NCBI GenBank assembly: GCA_024277115.1
Contig: JAJRVW010000120.1
Span: 1 to 42,413, forward strand
DNA: 42,413 nt
DNA from: Calditrichota bacterium
GTDB taxonomy: Bacteria > Calditrichota > Calditrichia > Calditrichales > J004
Reading direction: 5' to 3'
Position numbers and translations under genes: made by a program. The notes below the pieces were generated by a model, which ran no database searches, was not told where the DNA came from, and was given only the letters and a program-made list of their open reading frames with translations. Shown here piece by piece: positions 22,312 through 33,300 of this stretch; positions within the stretch are counted from its first letter, which is position 1, and every line of letters starts with the position of its first letter.

Positions 22312-24758
22312 TCACATTCCACGAAGGAAATTATTAAGCGTGCCCACTTTGATATCTTTTATATCCATTTTCTCTAGTCCACCTTTTATTAAACCAACTT
22401 CAAATTCCTCGCCCGGTAATATTATTTCCGGCAAATCATCAAATTCCAATTTTGCATGTTCAAGTTTTAGAAAAAACAAAATGGAAGAGGCCTGTATTTT
22501 TAGTTTTTTCGGAGACTGGCGCTCAATATTGAATTCTGGCTTCGGCAGTGAAATATATTTCCATTTTTTTAAAGTAAAATAATTCCGGGCGAATACCTTT
22601 CCTTGTTTATCAGAAAAAGTCATTATTAGACACTTATTTGCCATTTCTTTTACCTGAAAGGTCTTAAACACATTTTTTGTACCTGCCTTAACCATAACCC
22701 TGGATTTTGATATTTCTTTGCCAGACTGAGTACCATAATCCCACTCATAGAATTCCAGATTTCCATCACAGGCATCAATGGAATCATTCAAAACCAAGGC
22801 ATTCACTATTTCATCTTCCAGCCGGAACCCCACAAAAAGGTTTTGGAAACTATGTTTTGTAAAAAAATATGCATGTTTCCTTCGCAGGCCAGAATCAATT
22901 ATCGACCAACTGCTGACAGGCCAGCAATCGTTTAGCTGCCACAAAATGCTCCCCCCTGTTTCCGGCCAACGCAACCGCCAGTGCTCAATACACGTTTTGA
23001 GTGCAAACCCCTGGTTAAGCTGTGTCAGATAAATAAAAGGCTCTATTTCTGTCTTTACCGGGAGGTGCGCGCTTAAAAACCGGAACAATCGTTCACTACC
23101 ATCATCTTGCTTATTATGAAATTCAAATAGCTCTGCTTGCACCTGTTTAATATTTTCAGGTAGCGCTGTTTTGAACGTTTCGTACGTCGCAGGCGCTTGA
23201 AAACCAAACTCACTTACAAACAGGCTTTTGTCTTTATAGACTTCGGAATAATCTACCCAATAACTCCAAATATCCCATGCGTGTGTATTACCGGATTCTT
23301 GGCTATTTGGGTCTTCATTCTCGCCGGAAGGACTTGATGGCCAGTAAGGCCGGGTTGTGTCAATTTCTTTCAGATAGTCTGGTATAAGTTTATGAAAAAT
23401 TTCGAAACCTTGCATATTCTTAACCGGGCCTCCAAAGTCTTGGTGCCAAATCCATTCAATTTCATTATTCCCACACCATAATATAATCGATGGATGATAT
23501 TTTAACCTGTTCACATTTTGGCCAATCTCGTTTTTTACACCCTCTAAAAATTGTTCATCTTCCGGATAGGTTGCGCAGGCGAACATAAAATCCTGCCAAA
23601 CCATAACCCCTAACCGGTCACAGAGCTCATAAAAATAGTCGCTTTCGTAAATCCCACCACCCCAAACGCGAAGTATATTCATATTTGCATCTCGGGCTGC
23701 CATGACAAGTTCGCTGTATTTTTTATTGTCGACCCGAGGCAGAAAAGAATCCGCCGGTATCCAGTTGGCCCCTTTTATAAAAAGTGAGCATCCGTTTATA
23801 AGAAATTTAAAACACTTTTGTCCATCTTCTCTTAAACGTAGTTCAATTTTTCTGATTCCTACCTTCTGATTAAAAAATTCAACCCTTTGGCCATGCTTAT
23901 CAAAAACCGAAATTTCAAGATCATACAAATTGGGATCACCCAGATTATGCGGCCACCACAATTTTGGATTAGCTAATTGCAGTTTTCGAACACTTGCATG
24001 TACACCATTTGCAATAAATTCATCCCTAAATTCCTGCTTATGCCCAAACAATTTTATCTTCACATTAAAGTGCTCAGACAGTGTCTTTTGGTATTGGATA
24101 TTTAGTTGTACAGATGCACTGTTTTTATCTATTAAACCAGTCTCAAAACCCACATGTTCAATTATAACCGGACGGGCACTCTCCAGATAAACATTCTTCC
24201 AGATTCCCACCCCCGGATAAGCAGGCCCCCAGTCCCAGCCAAAGGAAAATTGCGCCTTTCGGATAAAAGCCCTATCCGGATGCCGTGCGGATGCCAATTG
24301 ATTGATTGGTTCTTTTTTCTGTGCAGCAGTTTTAATAGCAGAGTAAAGTTTAACCTTCAGGGAATTATTGCCGTGTTTTAATTTTTTTTAATATCAAAAG
24401 AATGGCGTAAAAACATATTCTCAGAATGGCCTAGCAATAAACCATTTAAATAAATATCCGCAATCGTATCCAATCCATCAAACACCAGATGTGTAAAAGA
24501 AGAAGTATCATGAATTTCAAAACTTGTTTCATAATCCCAATTACAATTGGCAACCCAACCTAAGGAGAGTTCGTTGTCACCAAAAAAAGGATCATTTATC
24601 AATCCCGCAGTTAATAAATCAAGAAAAATATCGCCTGGTATAGTGGCCGAAATCCCAATAGTGGGAATCTTTATATTCTCGGGTATATAATTTATGCTTT
24701 CCGAAGAGGGTTTTAAAATCCATTTTGAGCTGTTTAGGCTTAGCGCAGTATCATTCAT
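22312..24758 (-). pseudogene. GH2 beta-mannosidase with a one-base shift at an A8 tract
   Basis: Two adjoining frames together cover a normal beta-mannosidase of about 815 residues. The N-terminal part (24758-24378) carries the sugar-binding beta-sandwich (DYETSFEI, FDGLDTIADIYLNG). It ends after DIKKN, just past an A8 run (T8 at 24382-24389 on the plus strand). With one more A the frame continues directly into LKHGNNSLKVKLYSAI and the rest (to 22312), which has FGWDWGPAYPGVGIWKNVY, the acid/base Glu in LWCGNNE (codon near 23463) and the nucleophile in VSEFGFQ (codon near 23211). No signal peptide, so it would act in the cytoplasm on imported oligosaccharides. A homopolymer sequencing error or transcriptional slippage could also explain the shift. 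Confidence 0.87.
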
Positions 24759-25974
24759 TCAGAGTTTTCCTGTATACCGATTGTAAGTACTCGTTGGCGA
24801 TGGGGATTTTTTCGACTTCGAGAATAATTAGCAGGGCTTCGATAGTGGATTCGGCCCCGGAGTTTAAATTAACATCATGGGCGGAGTTTATACCATCATA
24901 ACAGCGGCCGGACTCCGGGTCGTAAATCACAGAGGAAGCAATGTTTTCACCAAACAGCCATCCCGCCATCTTACCAGCTTGCACGGCATAAACAGAATCC
25001 TTTGTAATATTATATAGTTCCAGACTGGCCCAGACCATCGGTCGTACCGCATAGGCGATTTGTTCAAAGCGCTCAAGGTCAACAACCGCTCCATTCTTAT
25101 CCAACTTAAATTGCTTAAGATGATTCTGGGCTAAAAGATAAGAATAGAAATATGTAATTTCATTTTCCGCTGCTTTTATTAGATCCGGATCATCAAGGAT
25201 TTTGCCTGCTTTTAACAATGTGTAAGCTTGTGTATTGCCCCAACCATGCCAAATATTCTGCCAGCTTAAAAAAGCATAGTGCGGAAACCTTTCTTTGTCC
25301 CCTCTCTGGCTTTGCCTGATGCTATTTGCAACAGTGGAAATATAATCAATTATTGTTTTATTGCGTGAAATGCCATAATACGTAGTCAGGGCCATTAGAA
25401 AAACAGAAGCCTGATCGCTTGGAATTTTTTCCAGGGCATGTCCATCCCCTGCCTCTGTAAGGGTGTTTAAGGTGCGCGTAAAAGCAGAATCAAGTTCTTC
25501 ATAAAAAGAAGTATCTATGTTTTTTGCGTAACGCATGGCTTCAGCAAGCGCCCACATGGCGCGCCAGGTCCACCAATCGGCCTTGGCCTGGCTGTTTATA
25601 TGCGTTTTATTAATTGTATGGTCTGAATTGATAAAATTATAATAATACCCATTTTCTGCCTGAAGACTAAGAATAAAATAGATCAGCTTTTTGGCTTTTT
25701 GTAAATAAGTTTTATCTGATGTACGATTATAATAACGAAAATAAAATACTGCCGCTCGCGCAACATCATCCACACAAGCAATACCTTCGCCCGGCGCCTC
25801 GACCGGATTATAGGATGGCCAATCCGCGTAAATATATATAAACGCCGATTTTTCATCATTTAAATCAATCTCTTTATAGAGATGATCTAAATGGGATGTG
25901 TTTATCAAAGACACTTTTGGGGAAATATTAGGTCCTATAAAAAACAAGAATATCAGCGCTATACAAGAAAGCAT
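24751..25974 (-). CDS. Unidentified (alpha/alpha)-barrel protein, probably carbohydrate-active, with N-terminal signal or anchor
   Basis: A 407-residue protein with a hydrophobic N-terminus (MLSCIALIFLFFIG) and then repeated helical hairpins. Conserved-looking stretches are APGEGIACVDDVARAAVFYF, KADWWTWRAMWALAEAM, WHGWGNTQAYTLLKAG and YDPESGRCYDGI with NLNSGAEST near the C-terminus. Trp- and Asp-rich hairpin repeats resemble (alpha/alpha)6 glycosidases, epimerases or lyases; I do not recognise the exact family. The AESTIEALL helix recalls a segment I associate with proteins near GH130 genes. Its stop overlaps the GH2 start by 8 bases and it follows GH130 by 24 bases, so a role in beta-mannoside breakdown is likely by context. 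AAAGG precedes the ATG. Confidence 0.75.
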   Translation of the reverse strand: MLSCIALIFLFFIGPNISPKVSLINTSHLDHLYKEIDLNDEKSAFIYIYADWPSYNPVEAPGEGIACVDDVARAAVFYFRYYNRTSDKTYLQKAKKLIYFILSLQAENGYYYNFINSDHTINKTHINSQAKADWWTWRAMWALAEAMRYAKNIDTSFYEELDSAFTRTLNTLTEAGDGHALEKIPSDQASVFLMALTTYYGISRNKTIIDYISTVANSIRQSQRGDKERFPHYAFLSWQNIWHGWGNTQAYTLLKAGKILDDPDLIKAAENEITYFYSYLLAQNHLKQFKLDKNGAVVDLERFEQIAYAVRPMVWASLELYNITKDSVYAVQAGKMAGWLFGENIASSVIYDPESGRCYDGINSAHDVNLNSGAESTIEALLIILEVEKIPIANEYLQSVYRKTLNE

Positions 25975-25998
25975 GGTTTACCTTTTAAGTGTACCTGT

Positions 25999-27237
25999 TC
26001 AATTATCCATTGAATCAATAAGTTCTTTAACATTTATCGTAACAATACCTGATGAAATATCCGAAATAGCGAAGGGAATATATAGAATGTCGTTACTACA
26101 AATCCCACCACAAGAATAAACAACGTTCGGTACATATCCTTCCCGTTCTTTGCCTTTTGCCGACAACACATAATTTTTTGTTCTGGCAATAATTTTTTCC
26201 GGATTAATTTTATCCAATAGGTAAGCACCCATTACATACTTTCGGAGCGGGCCCACGCCATGTACTAATAATATCCACCCTTCTTCAACCTCAATAGGTG
26301 ACCCGCAATTTCCTAACTTACCAAATTGCCATGGAAACTCGGGTGCCTGAAGAACTTTTGAATTTTCCCAAAAAAGCAAATCGTCCGAGTACATAATGCG
26401 AATATTTTCGCCATCCTGACGGGAAATCATTGCATATTTATTGTTAATTTTTTTGGGGAAAAGCGCCATGCCTTTGTCGTTGACGGCAGAACCGGCCATA
26501 GAACTAATTGTAAATTTTTTAAAATCCGGTGTAGAGATAAGTTTTGATTTTATATTGTGGCCGTCGTACGCGGTAAAGGTCCCGTAAAATTTACTCTTAC
26601 CATTATCCTCAAACCGGACAAAACGCACATCTTCAATCCCATTGGATTCGTCTTCGGAAAGTGGAAAAATAACCTGTTCAGACAATGGGGTATCGGCATC
26701 AAACTCAACAATACTTTTTTGAACACCAGCCATAGTAACCTGAGGTAACACACAGCGTAAACCACGGTCAAGTAATTCAACTTCGCCATTTTTCCCAATA
26801 TATCCTTCTACAAACTCAATACTGGAAATATGTCCTTCACCAGTGGCACGAAGGCTCATCAATATCTTCACTCTGTTTGGATCATCCTGGTTTGGATGAA
26901 CAATCATTGATGGGTTAAAAAGTGCGGCTGCTTCAACAGAATATTCTTTTAAAAAATAGCTTGCAATTAGCAATTGCCGAGTCTCTGAAAGTTTGTATTC
27001 TATCGGAAGATATTTCTGAATCTTCTGAAAGGTTCTTTTTAGCATGCTTAAAAAATTTATATGGCGGGACAAAAATTCCTGATTAAGGTTTTCATAGGTA
27101 TGCTGTACATCTTCCGGGCTTAAGGCAATTACACTCTTATAAATCCGAAGAACGGCATCCCTGTTTTCCGTACCAAAACTTAAACAAACAACACGCCGGA
27201 TGTCCGGTGTTAACTCGATGTGCAATCTCTTCAACAA
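25999..27237 (-). CDS. GH130 beta-mannoside phosphorylase or mannosidase
   Basis: A 412-residue cytoplasmic protein. An N-terminal helical region (about 1-100) is followed by the five-bladed propeller of GH130: LFNPSMIVHPNQ (107-117), NGIEDVRFVRF (199-209, with Asp203 the probable general acid), KGMALFPKKINNKYAMISR, and GNCGSPIEVEEGWILLVHGVG. GH130 members phosphorolyse beta-1,4 or beta-1,2 mannosides, or hydrolyse beta-1,2 linkages when the phosphate pocket is lost; I cannot decide which here. The start is TTG at 27237, with AAGGAG seven bases upstream. Between permeases and GH2, it would depolymerise imported oligosaccharides. The frame is intact, unlike its GH2 partner. Confidence 0.85.
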   Translation of the reverse strand: MLKRLHIELTPDIRRVVCLSFGTENRDAVLRIYKSVIALSPEDVQHTYENLNQEFLSRHINFLSMLKRTFQKIQKYLPIEYKLSETRQLLIASYFLKEYSVEAAALFNPSMIVHPNQDDPNRVKILMSLRATGEGHISSIEFVEGYIGKNGEVELLDRGLRCVLPQVTMAGVQKSIVEFDADTPLSEQVIFPLSEDESNGIEDVRFVRFEDNGKSKFYGTFTAYDGHNIKSKLISTPDFKKFTISSMAGSAVNDKGMALFPKKINNKYAMISRQDGENIRIMYSDDLLFWENSKVLQAPEFPWQFGKLGNCGSPIEVEEGWILLVHGVGPLRKYVMGAYLLDKINPEKIIARTKNYVLSAKGKEREGYVPNVVYSCGGICSNDILYIPFAISDISSGIVTINVKELIDSMDN

Positions 27238-27313
27238 AATATAACTCCTTAATTCAAATATAAATAAAATGCTCTAAAATAGTTAAGCAATATCCACTTG
27301 GGCCAGATTCAGA

Positions 27314-28123
27314 TTAATTTTTAAGGCCTGATGATGCCATACTCTCAATAAAATATTTTTGAAAAAACGAATAAATCAAAATAATCGGGATAGCCAACAA
27401 TGCTGCGGCTGCAAGCTCTACACCCAATTGGCTGTCTGCGGCGCCACCTGTTTTAAATAAGGCAACCACCTGCGGCATTGTCATAATATCTTGCGCGCGC
27501 ACAACTATCATTGGCCATAGTACTTCGTTCCAGTTTGCCATAAAAGTAAGAATGGCAACCGTTATTATAACCGGTGTAGACAATGGCCAGATAATCCGGA
27601 ATAAAATTGTCCATTCATTGCAGCCATCGATACGGGCCGCGTCAATTAAATCTTGCGGTATATCCAAAAAGAACTGGCGAAACAATAAAATCCCAAAAGT
27701 ACTAGTCATGGCAGGCACAATTAGCGCAAGATAAGAATCTATCCAGCCAAACTTGACCATTAAAATATACATGGGTATCATGGTAATCTGGAATGGAATC
27801 ACCATGGTGAAAATCATCGTGTTAAAAATAAGCGATTTGCCAAAAAAGTTAAGACGGGCCAAAGCATAACCAACAATCGACCCAAAGACAATAACAGAAC
27901 CGGTAACACAAAGTGATACAAAGATGCTATTGAAAAATGCGCGGCCTACATTGATTTTAGTAAAAACCACCCTGTAATTGTCGAAGCTGAAATTGCTTGA
28001 AAGCAGGTTTAACGAACCAATTTCAATCTCTGGTTTCAGAGTAGCCGATAGCATCCATAAAAAAGGATATGCGAATACTATCCCAAAGATGATCAAAAAA
28101 ATGTATAAGCTTGTCTTTTTCAT
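27314..28123 (-). CDS. Carbohydrate ABC transporter permease, MalG/UgpE type
   Basis: A 269-residue inner-membrane protein with about six membrane helices. The EAA loop DAARIDGCNEWTILFRIIWP, which couples to the ATPase, is complete, and the C-terminus FFQKYFIESMASSGLKN is typical of the family. I prefer the ATG at 28123 (MKKTSLYIFLIIF); a TTG at 28147 would overlap the upstream permease. It pairs with the MalF-type permease that ends at 28131. The substrate is probably a beta-mannooligosaccharide, judged from the GH130 and GH2 genes downstream. Confidence 0.92.
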   Translation of the reverse strand: MKKTSLYIFLIIFGIVFAYPFLWMLSATLKPEIEIGSLNLLSSNFSFDNYRVVFTKINVGRAFFNSIFVSLCVTGSVIVFGSIVGYALARLNFFGKSLIFNTMIFTMVIPFQITMIPMYILMVKFGWIDSYLALIVPAMTSTFGILLFRQFFLDIPQDLIDAARIDGCNEWTILFRIIWPLSTPVIITVAILTFMANWNEVLWPMIVVRAQDIMTMPQVVALFKTGGAADSQLGVELAAAALLAIPIILIYSFFQKYFIESMASSGLKN

Positions 28124-28130
28124 TATATAT

Positions 28131-29003
28131 TTAATTTTGTTCAACAATTTTCTTTTGGATTAAGACCACAATTAAAACGAAAAATGCAAATGCAAAGCCT
28201 AATGTAGCGGCATAGCCCATATGGCCAAAATAAAAAGCCTGGTTATAGATGTATAAAATAGCCGAAAGCGTACTGTTAAGCGGCCCCCCGGCAGTCATTA
28301 CAAATGGCTCGATAAACAAAGAGAACCCACCGATTGTTGACAATATGACAACGAGGATCATCGTATTGTTTAAACCCGGAACCGTTATATAAAAAAACTT
28401 TTGAACTTCATTGGCGCCATCGGTCTGTGCTGCCTCATATAAACTTTTAGGGATGTTTTGTATACCAACCAAGAATAAAACAACATATAAGCCCACATTT
28501 TTCCAGGTGGCCATAACAGCAATGGACGGCATGGCATACGCCGGGTCATTTATCCAGGGGATTCCTTCAAAACCAAGTTTGTGCAATACCAGGTTTAACA
28601 CACCTGTTTCATTGGCATATAATTGCATCCATAAAATAGTTATAACAACACCAGATACAACTACCGGTAAAAAGAACAAAGCCCTAAACAAGCCGCGAAA
28701 CTTAATTTTTTGATTTAATAAAACAGCTATCAGTAACGCGGCCACTATTTGCAGCGGGATATGGATCACCAAAAAAAGAAGCGTATTTGTCAGTGACTTA
28801 AAAAATTGAATATCCTGGAAAAGACGTTCAAAATTACGCATTCCAACAAATTCCATAGGTGTAATAATATTCCACTTATGAAATATCAGGATAAATGAAA
28901 AGATAAGGGGGAAGGCGACAAAAAATGAAAAATGCAGGATATAAGGCATGCTCATTAAATAGCCCGATTTATTGCCTCCTCTTATTTTAAAAAAAACCTT
29001 CAT
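28131..29003 (-). CDS. Carbohydrate ABC transporter permease, MalF/UgpA type
   Basis: A 290-residue inner-membrane protein with six predicted helices beginning at MPYILHFSFFVAFPLIFSFI. The EAA loop EAAQTDGANEVQKFFYITVP is intact, and the tail has the LNSTLSAILYIYNQAF region common to UgpA proteins. AGGAA lies upstream of the ATG, which is one base after the last stop of the binding-protein frame, so the genes are tightly coupled. It forms the transport channel with the MalG-type permease. With the binding protein and ATPase both interrupted, the channel may now be useless. Confidence 0.92.
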   Translation of the reverse strand: MKVFFKIRGGNKSGYLMSMPYILHFSFFVAFPLIFSFILIFHKWNIITPMEFVGMRNFERLFQDIQFFKSLTNTLLFLVIHIPLQIVAALLIAVLLNQKIKFRGLFRALFFLPVVVSGVVITILWMQLYANETGVLNLVLHKLGFEGIPWINDPAYAMPSIAVMATWKNVGLYVVLFLVGIQNIPKSLYEAAQTDGANEVQKFFYITVPGLNNTMILVVILSTIGGFSLFIEPFVMTAGGPLNSTLSAILYIYNQAFYFGHMGYAATLGFAFAFFVLIVVLIQKKIVEQN

Positions 29004-29004
29004 C

Positions 29005-30324
29005 TTAATTCCTGTTCCAGTCCATTATTACCTTGACACGTTCGCTGGCCCTTTTTACAGCCTGCTCAACGGGTGTTATTTGATATATTACGCTGCTTTC
29101 ATACTCTTGTGAAATTATATCCAGAATTTCCCTGAGATCAGATACGCCATCGACCCCGCGGGTATAAGCCGACTGCTCGGCAAAAGCGACCATTTCCGGT
29201 TCCTTTTAAAAATAGGGTGCATAAAGAGAATCGCTTAGTAAATTTTTACGGACAGGTATCTGCCCGGTAATCTGCAACAAACGTAAATCTGCCTTGGCTG
29301 AGATTAGGTATTTAGCAAACTTCCATGCCTGCTCCGGATACTTTGTTGTGCTAAAAACTGAAATATTTTTAAAATCACCCAATGAATAGACAGGCCCTTT
29401 ATAACCGTCAGGAACTGGGATCGGCATGACGCCAAAATCTAAACTTTCATCTTTGTATTGTTTAAGAAAACCAATAAAATACGGCCCTGTTATTTGAGTT
29501 GCCAAAGCTTGTGTCAAAAATTGATTGCCCTGGAAATCGGTGACTGGCATATATTTTTTTTCGTATAAAGTCCTAAAAAAATCAAACACCTCAACCGAAT
29601 GGCTATTATTAAAATTGATAACGTTTTGCTTAAAAAGAGTACCACCTCCCGAGGCGCCAATATAAAATGGATAATAATCAAACAACCGTTGCCACCAAAT
29701 CGGTTTAATATCCCGGTAATTCATCCACTGATCTATTTTCCCATCTCCATCTTTATCGATGGTTAATTTTTCCGCTGCTGCCAAAAACTCAGAATATGTT
29801 CTTAAAGGCGCCTTTACACCCGCTTTTTTAAATAACCCTTTATTATAAACAATCATCGTAGGATTGGTTTTCCATGGCAGCTGATAATAATGTCCATCAT
29901 TAGCCTGGAAGCTGGATAAAAGATTTTCAGGCACCCGCGCCATGATATATTCTTCAAAATCTGAAAACTGGTCGAGGCGTACTAACCCACCTGAGGCAAT
30001 AAAATCATCCATTGCACCGGGCCACATATTGGAGCAGATATCCGGGGTCGTTTTTGCTGCAATCGCGGCAAGCAACACCTCTTCTGATGATTGACTTGAC
30101 GGAATTGGCTGCACGTCAACTTTCACAAAATCATTTTGTTTGTTCCATGCGGCAACAAGCTCTTTTGCCAGTTCAGTCTCTCTGGGATTAGAAGCGCACC
30201 AATAGGACAAGCGTATAATGTCCTGGCCAGCGACTTTTTTAGGATCATCATTACGGCAACCTGTAATAAAAACAAGCAATACCAGAACGGTGATTTTATT
30301 TAAGCTTAACAACTTTCTTAACAA
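29005..30324 (-). pseudogene. Sugar-binding lipoprotein of the ABC transporter with an in-frame stop near the C-terminus
   Basis: The 439-codon frame encodes an MalE/UgpB-type extracellular binding protein. It has a lipoprotein signal (LVLLVFITGC, Cys23 lipidated), RLSYWCASNPRETELAKELV at the first strand, SNMWPGAMDDF, QLPWKTNPTMIVYNKGLF, and a calcium-like loop DKDGDGKID. A TAA at 29208-29206 follows SLYAPYF. The same frame then continues through KEPEMVAFAEQSAYTRG to a TAA at 29005, losing about 67 residues (the last helices). TAA could derive from GAA (Glu) by one base change. A truncated 372-residue protein might still be made. The start is TTG, overlapping the end of the T9SS gene by 29 bases; the true start could be a later TTG. 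Confidence 0.83.
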
Positions 30325-33300
30325 AGCTTTCTTCCTTTGTACTTAGCCGGATAAAATAAATACCGCTGGCCTTTTGGTTTGCAATCCATTTAATACTGTG
30401 TAAACCCGATGTCTTAAACCCCTTATATATAGAGTAAACTCTTTTACCCGTAACATCAAAAACATCAAGGGCGATATTCCCTGGTTTTTGGAGGTTAAAT
30501 TTTATTGTAGTACTGGGATTAAAAGGATTGGGATAGTTTTGATATAACACACTATTTTTAGGGATTGTATTTTTATGCCCTATCCCTGTCCCAATATCAT
30601 ATAAATCTCGAACCTCCTGATTATTCAGTGCCCTATTATATATTTTTAAATCATCAATAATTCCATTAAAACCAAAATTTAAATTCCCCGGCAAGGCCTG
30701 CCCAATAATCAAATCATAACTTGTTTTTAAAATTTTACCTGAATGGGGCACGGTATTTGACAAATTGGCGTTGACATATAAACTCATTACCTCACCATTG
30801 TAAGTTGCAGTGATACAATAATAGCGGTTGCTGTCAATTGGGGATGATAAATCCAAATCCTTAATAGCTGCTGTTGTTTTAACAGTCCAGCGGATTTTTT
30901 TATTTGTAATAGAAATTTTCCATCGGTTTTCCCAGTTACCATGAGAAATAGGATACATTTCCCTGTCATCATAAAATTGATTGACCTTTAACCAAAAGTG
31001 AACTGTTATCTCTTCTTCAAAATTAAGGCTTCTACTATTCTCTATTAAAATAAAATCATCAAAACCATCAAAGCTAAAAGCAGAATTTGCTTGTCCAAAC
31101 CGATCTTCAACATTTTCAGCGCCAGCTAATACACCTGAATTTAAGAACCCACTATTATCATTTAAACCACCGGAAAACTGTAAATCGACTACTAAGTTTC
31201 CAACTATAATTCCAACATCCGAGATTGCTTTTCCGCCCATCGCATCCGTCACTTCGCATGTGAGCAGATAATAGCCGGGGGTTGGTGGCGCTATCCAGGA
31301 AAACTCTTGCCCGGATCCAATGGAATCCCCCTGTTCATTTTTCCACAGATAGAACAATTCATCCTTATCCTCATCCGTTGCCAAACATGTTATTAACAAA
31401 GTATCGCCCGGTTGAGAAATAGCGCTGCTTAAAGTGATCATCTCAATAACAGGCGTATGATTATCTAAAACGGTAACCACTATCTGAGCGTTATCCGACA
31501 AACCATGGTTATCTATTATTTTACTCGTTAATATCACATCTCCGGAAAAACCTGGTGCGATATAATCAACAACCCCATCGGAAACCGATTGGTAACTACC
31601 GGCAGAGAGAGTCCATATAAAACTTAGTGAATCATTCTCAAAATCTTCGGTAGAACAAAACAGGCGAAGAGTATCCTGAAGGCCCATCTTGTCTTTTGTT
31701 GCATTCAATGCTTTAATTCTTGGAGGATAATTGCCTACGGTACGCCCGGAGTTATAATCGATTACAACTCCATCCACAAGTATTTTACGCTGCTCATATT
31801 TAAAGGATGAACCTTCAGGGACAAAGGTTAACAAAATGGCCTCATCAGCCTTGATGGTTACTGAAACCGTATCTGATATGCCCGTAGCGATTATTTCATT
31901 CGAAAGGCTTTCATATAAATCAAAACTCCCATCCGGCATTGTTACCAAAACGTTTTTTACTTGTTCATGTGGATTGTAATATAGATATGTTGGAAAAGAT
32001 TCATTAAAATAATCTGTTTTATTTAGATCTAATTTTAAAATCCCGGGAATATTTGTTGTATCGATAATTGCCCCAAAAATACCGACATGAGATGATCCGT
32101 ACAAAGCCAAATTAGTACTACCCCAATTGTTTCGCATTGCATCTCCCGTAGCGTATGGGGTTTCACCGGAATGCCACTTATATTCTCGCAAAGCTTCATA
32201 GGCTATTACAGAGTTTGGGTCATATTCTTTTGCCCAGTCTTCATTGTCCTGATTTTTATCTGGTAAGTATTGGGCATAAAACAACCGGGATGCGTTGGCA
32301 CAATTTAACACCCATTTTCCAATAGCGCGGGCAAAACGTTCATCATATTTAATCATTGGAAGCAAGGCCCCAGCCTGTTCAAACCCATTCATAATAAAAG
32401 CATAACCCGCATTTTCGGCCTCTCCGATCAATCCATCACAATCAAATCCACCCCAGTTACCTGTAACAGCACCCCAGTTCCGTACATTGCCATTGGTCGT
32501 AAAACACCAGTTTAACATTTTTTCAATATCATATTTCGTGTTCAGCTCTGCATTCATTCGTGCAGCGATATATACGCCATACGGTAGTTGCAATTCGTAC
32601 GATGGGTTTTGTGAACGCGAATTTAAAAACTCCATTGCCCATTCGGCCCCAATCCGATATTTAGCAGCTCCTGTTTTCAGAAAGGCGTTATATAAAATCC
32701 ACGCTATTGCACCCGCCGCTTCCGGTTCTTTTATCCCATCAGCCAACCCTGTCATTGTAGACAATCTCCAGGCACGATAATCCATATTTGGCAAAGTCCA
32801 TGCTGTTGTGCTGCCTCCCATATAACCAACTGCTTCCAGCCACCTATCCGCTACGGCTTTAAATTGTCGTTCAAAATCACCGACACCGGGGTATAAGTCA
32901 TTAAGCTGATAAAAAAATATATTGGGCATTGTATCGTACCACCAGTCACCACCACTGCTTGCCTGAAAGGTATTTAAATAAATATCCTCTTCCGGGCGGT
33001 TATTAAAGAATTCCTCACACATTAACACCCAGTTATGGCCATCCTGATCACTTTTATCGACACCAACCAGACTGGCACCAATAATAGCAGGGAGGACATT
33101 TATACCTTCTGCGGACTTATACGAGTTTATACCTACATAAGAATCTAACCCAAAACGTTCGTGATCCGGGTAGTTTACACCGCCATTATCTTTCCAGATC
33201 AGGGGCAAATAGTCACCGCTGGCCTGAAGGTCAAAAACAAGGGAATCATATCCTAAAGCAACTTTTTCCCAATCACGCATAAGATAAGGCTGGGGAAAAC

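Noticed and set aside
21210-30324. Recoding of TAA as an amino acid to explain the two in-frame stops
   Set aside because: TAA is the normal terminator of many intact genes here (for example gnd, the LarA-like gene, the small PfkB-linked gene's neighbour and the T9SS genes), so general recoding does not fit.
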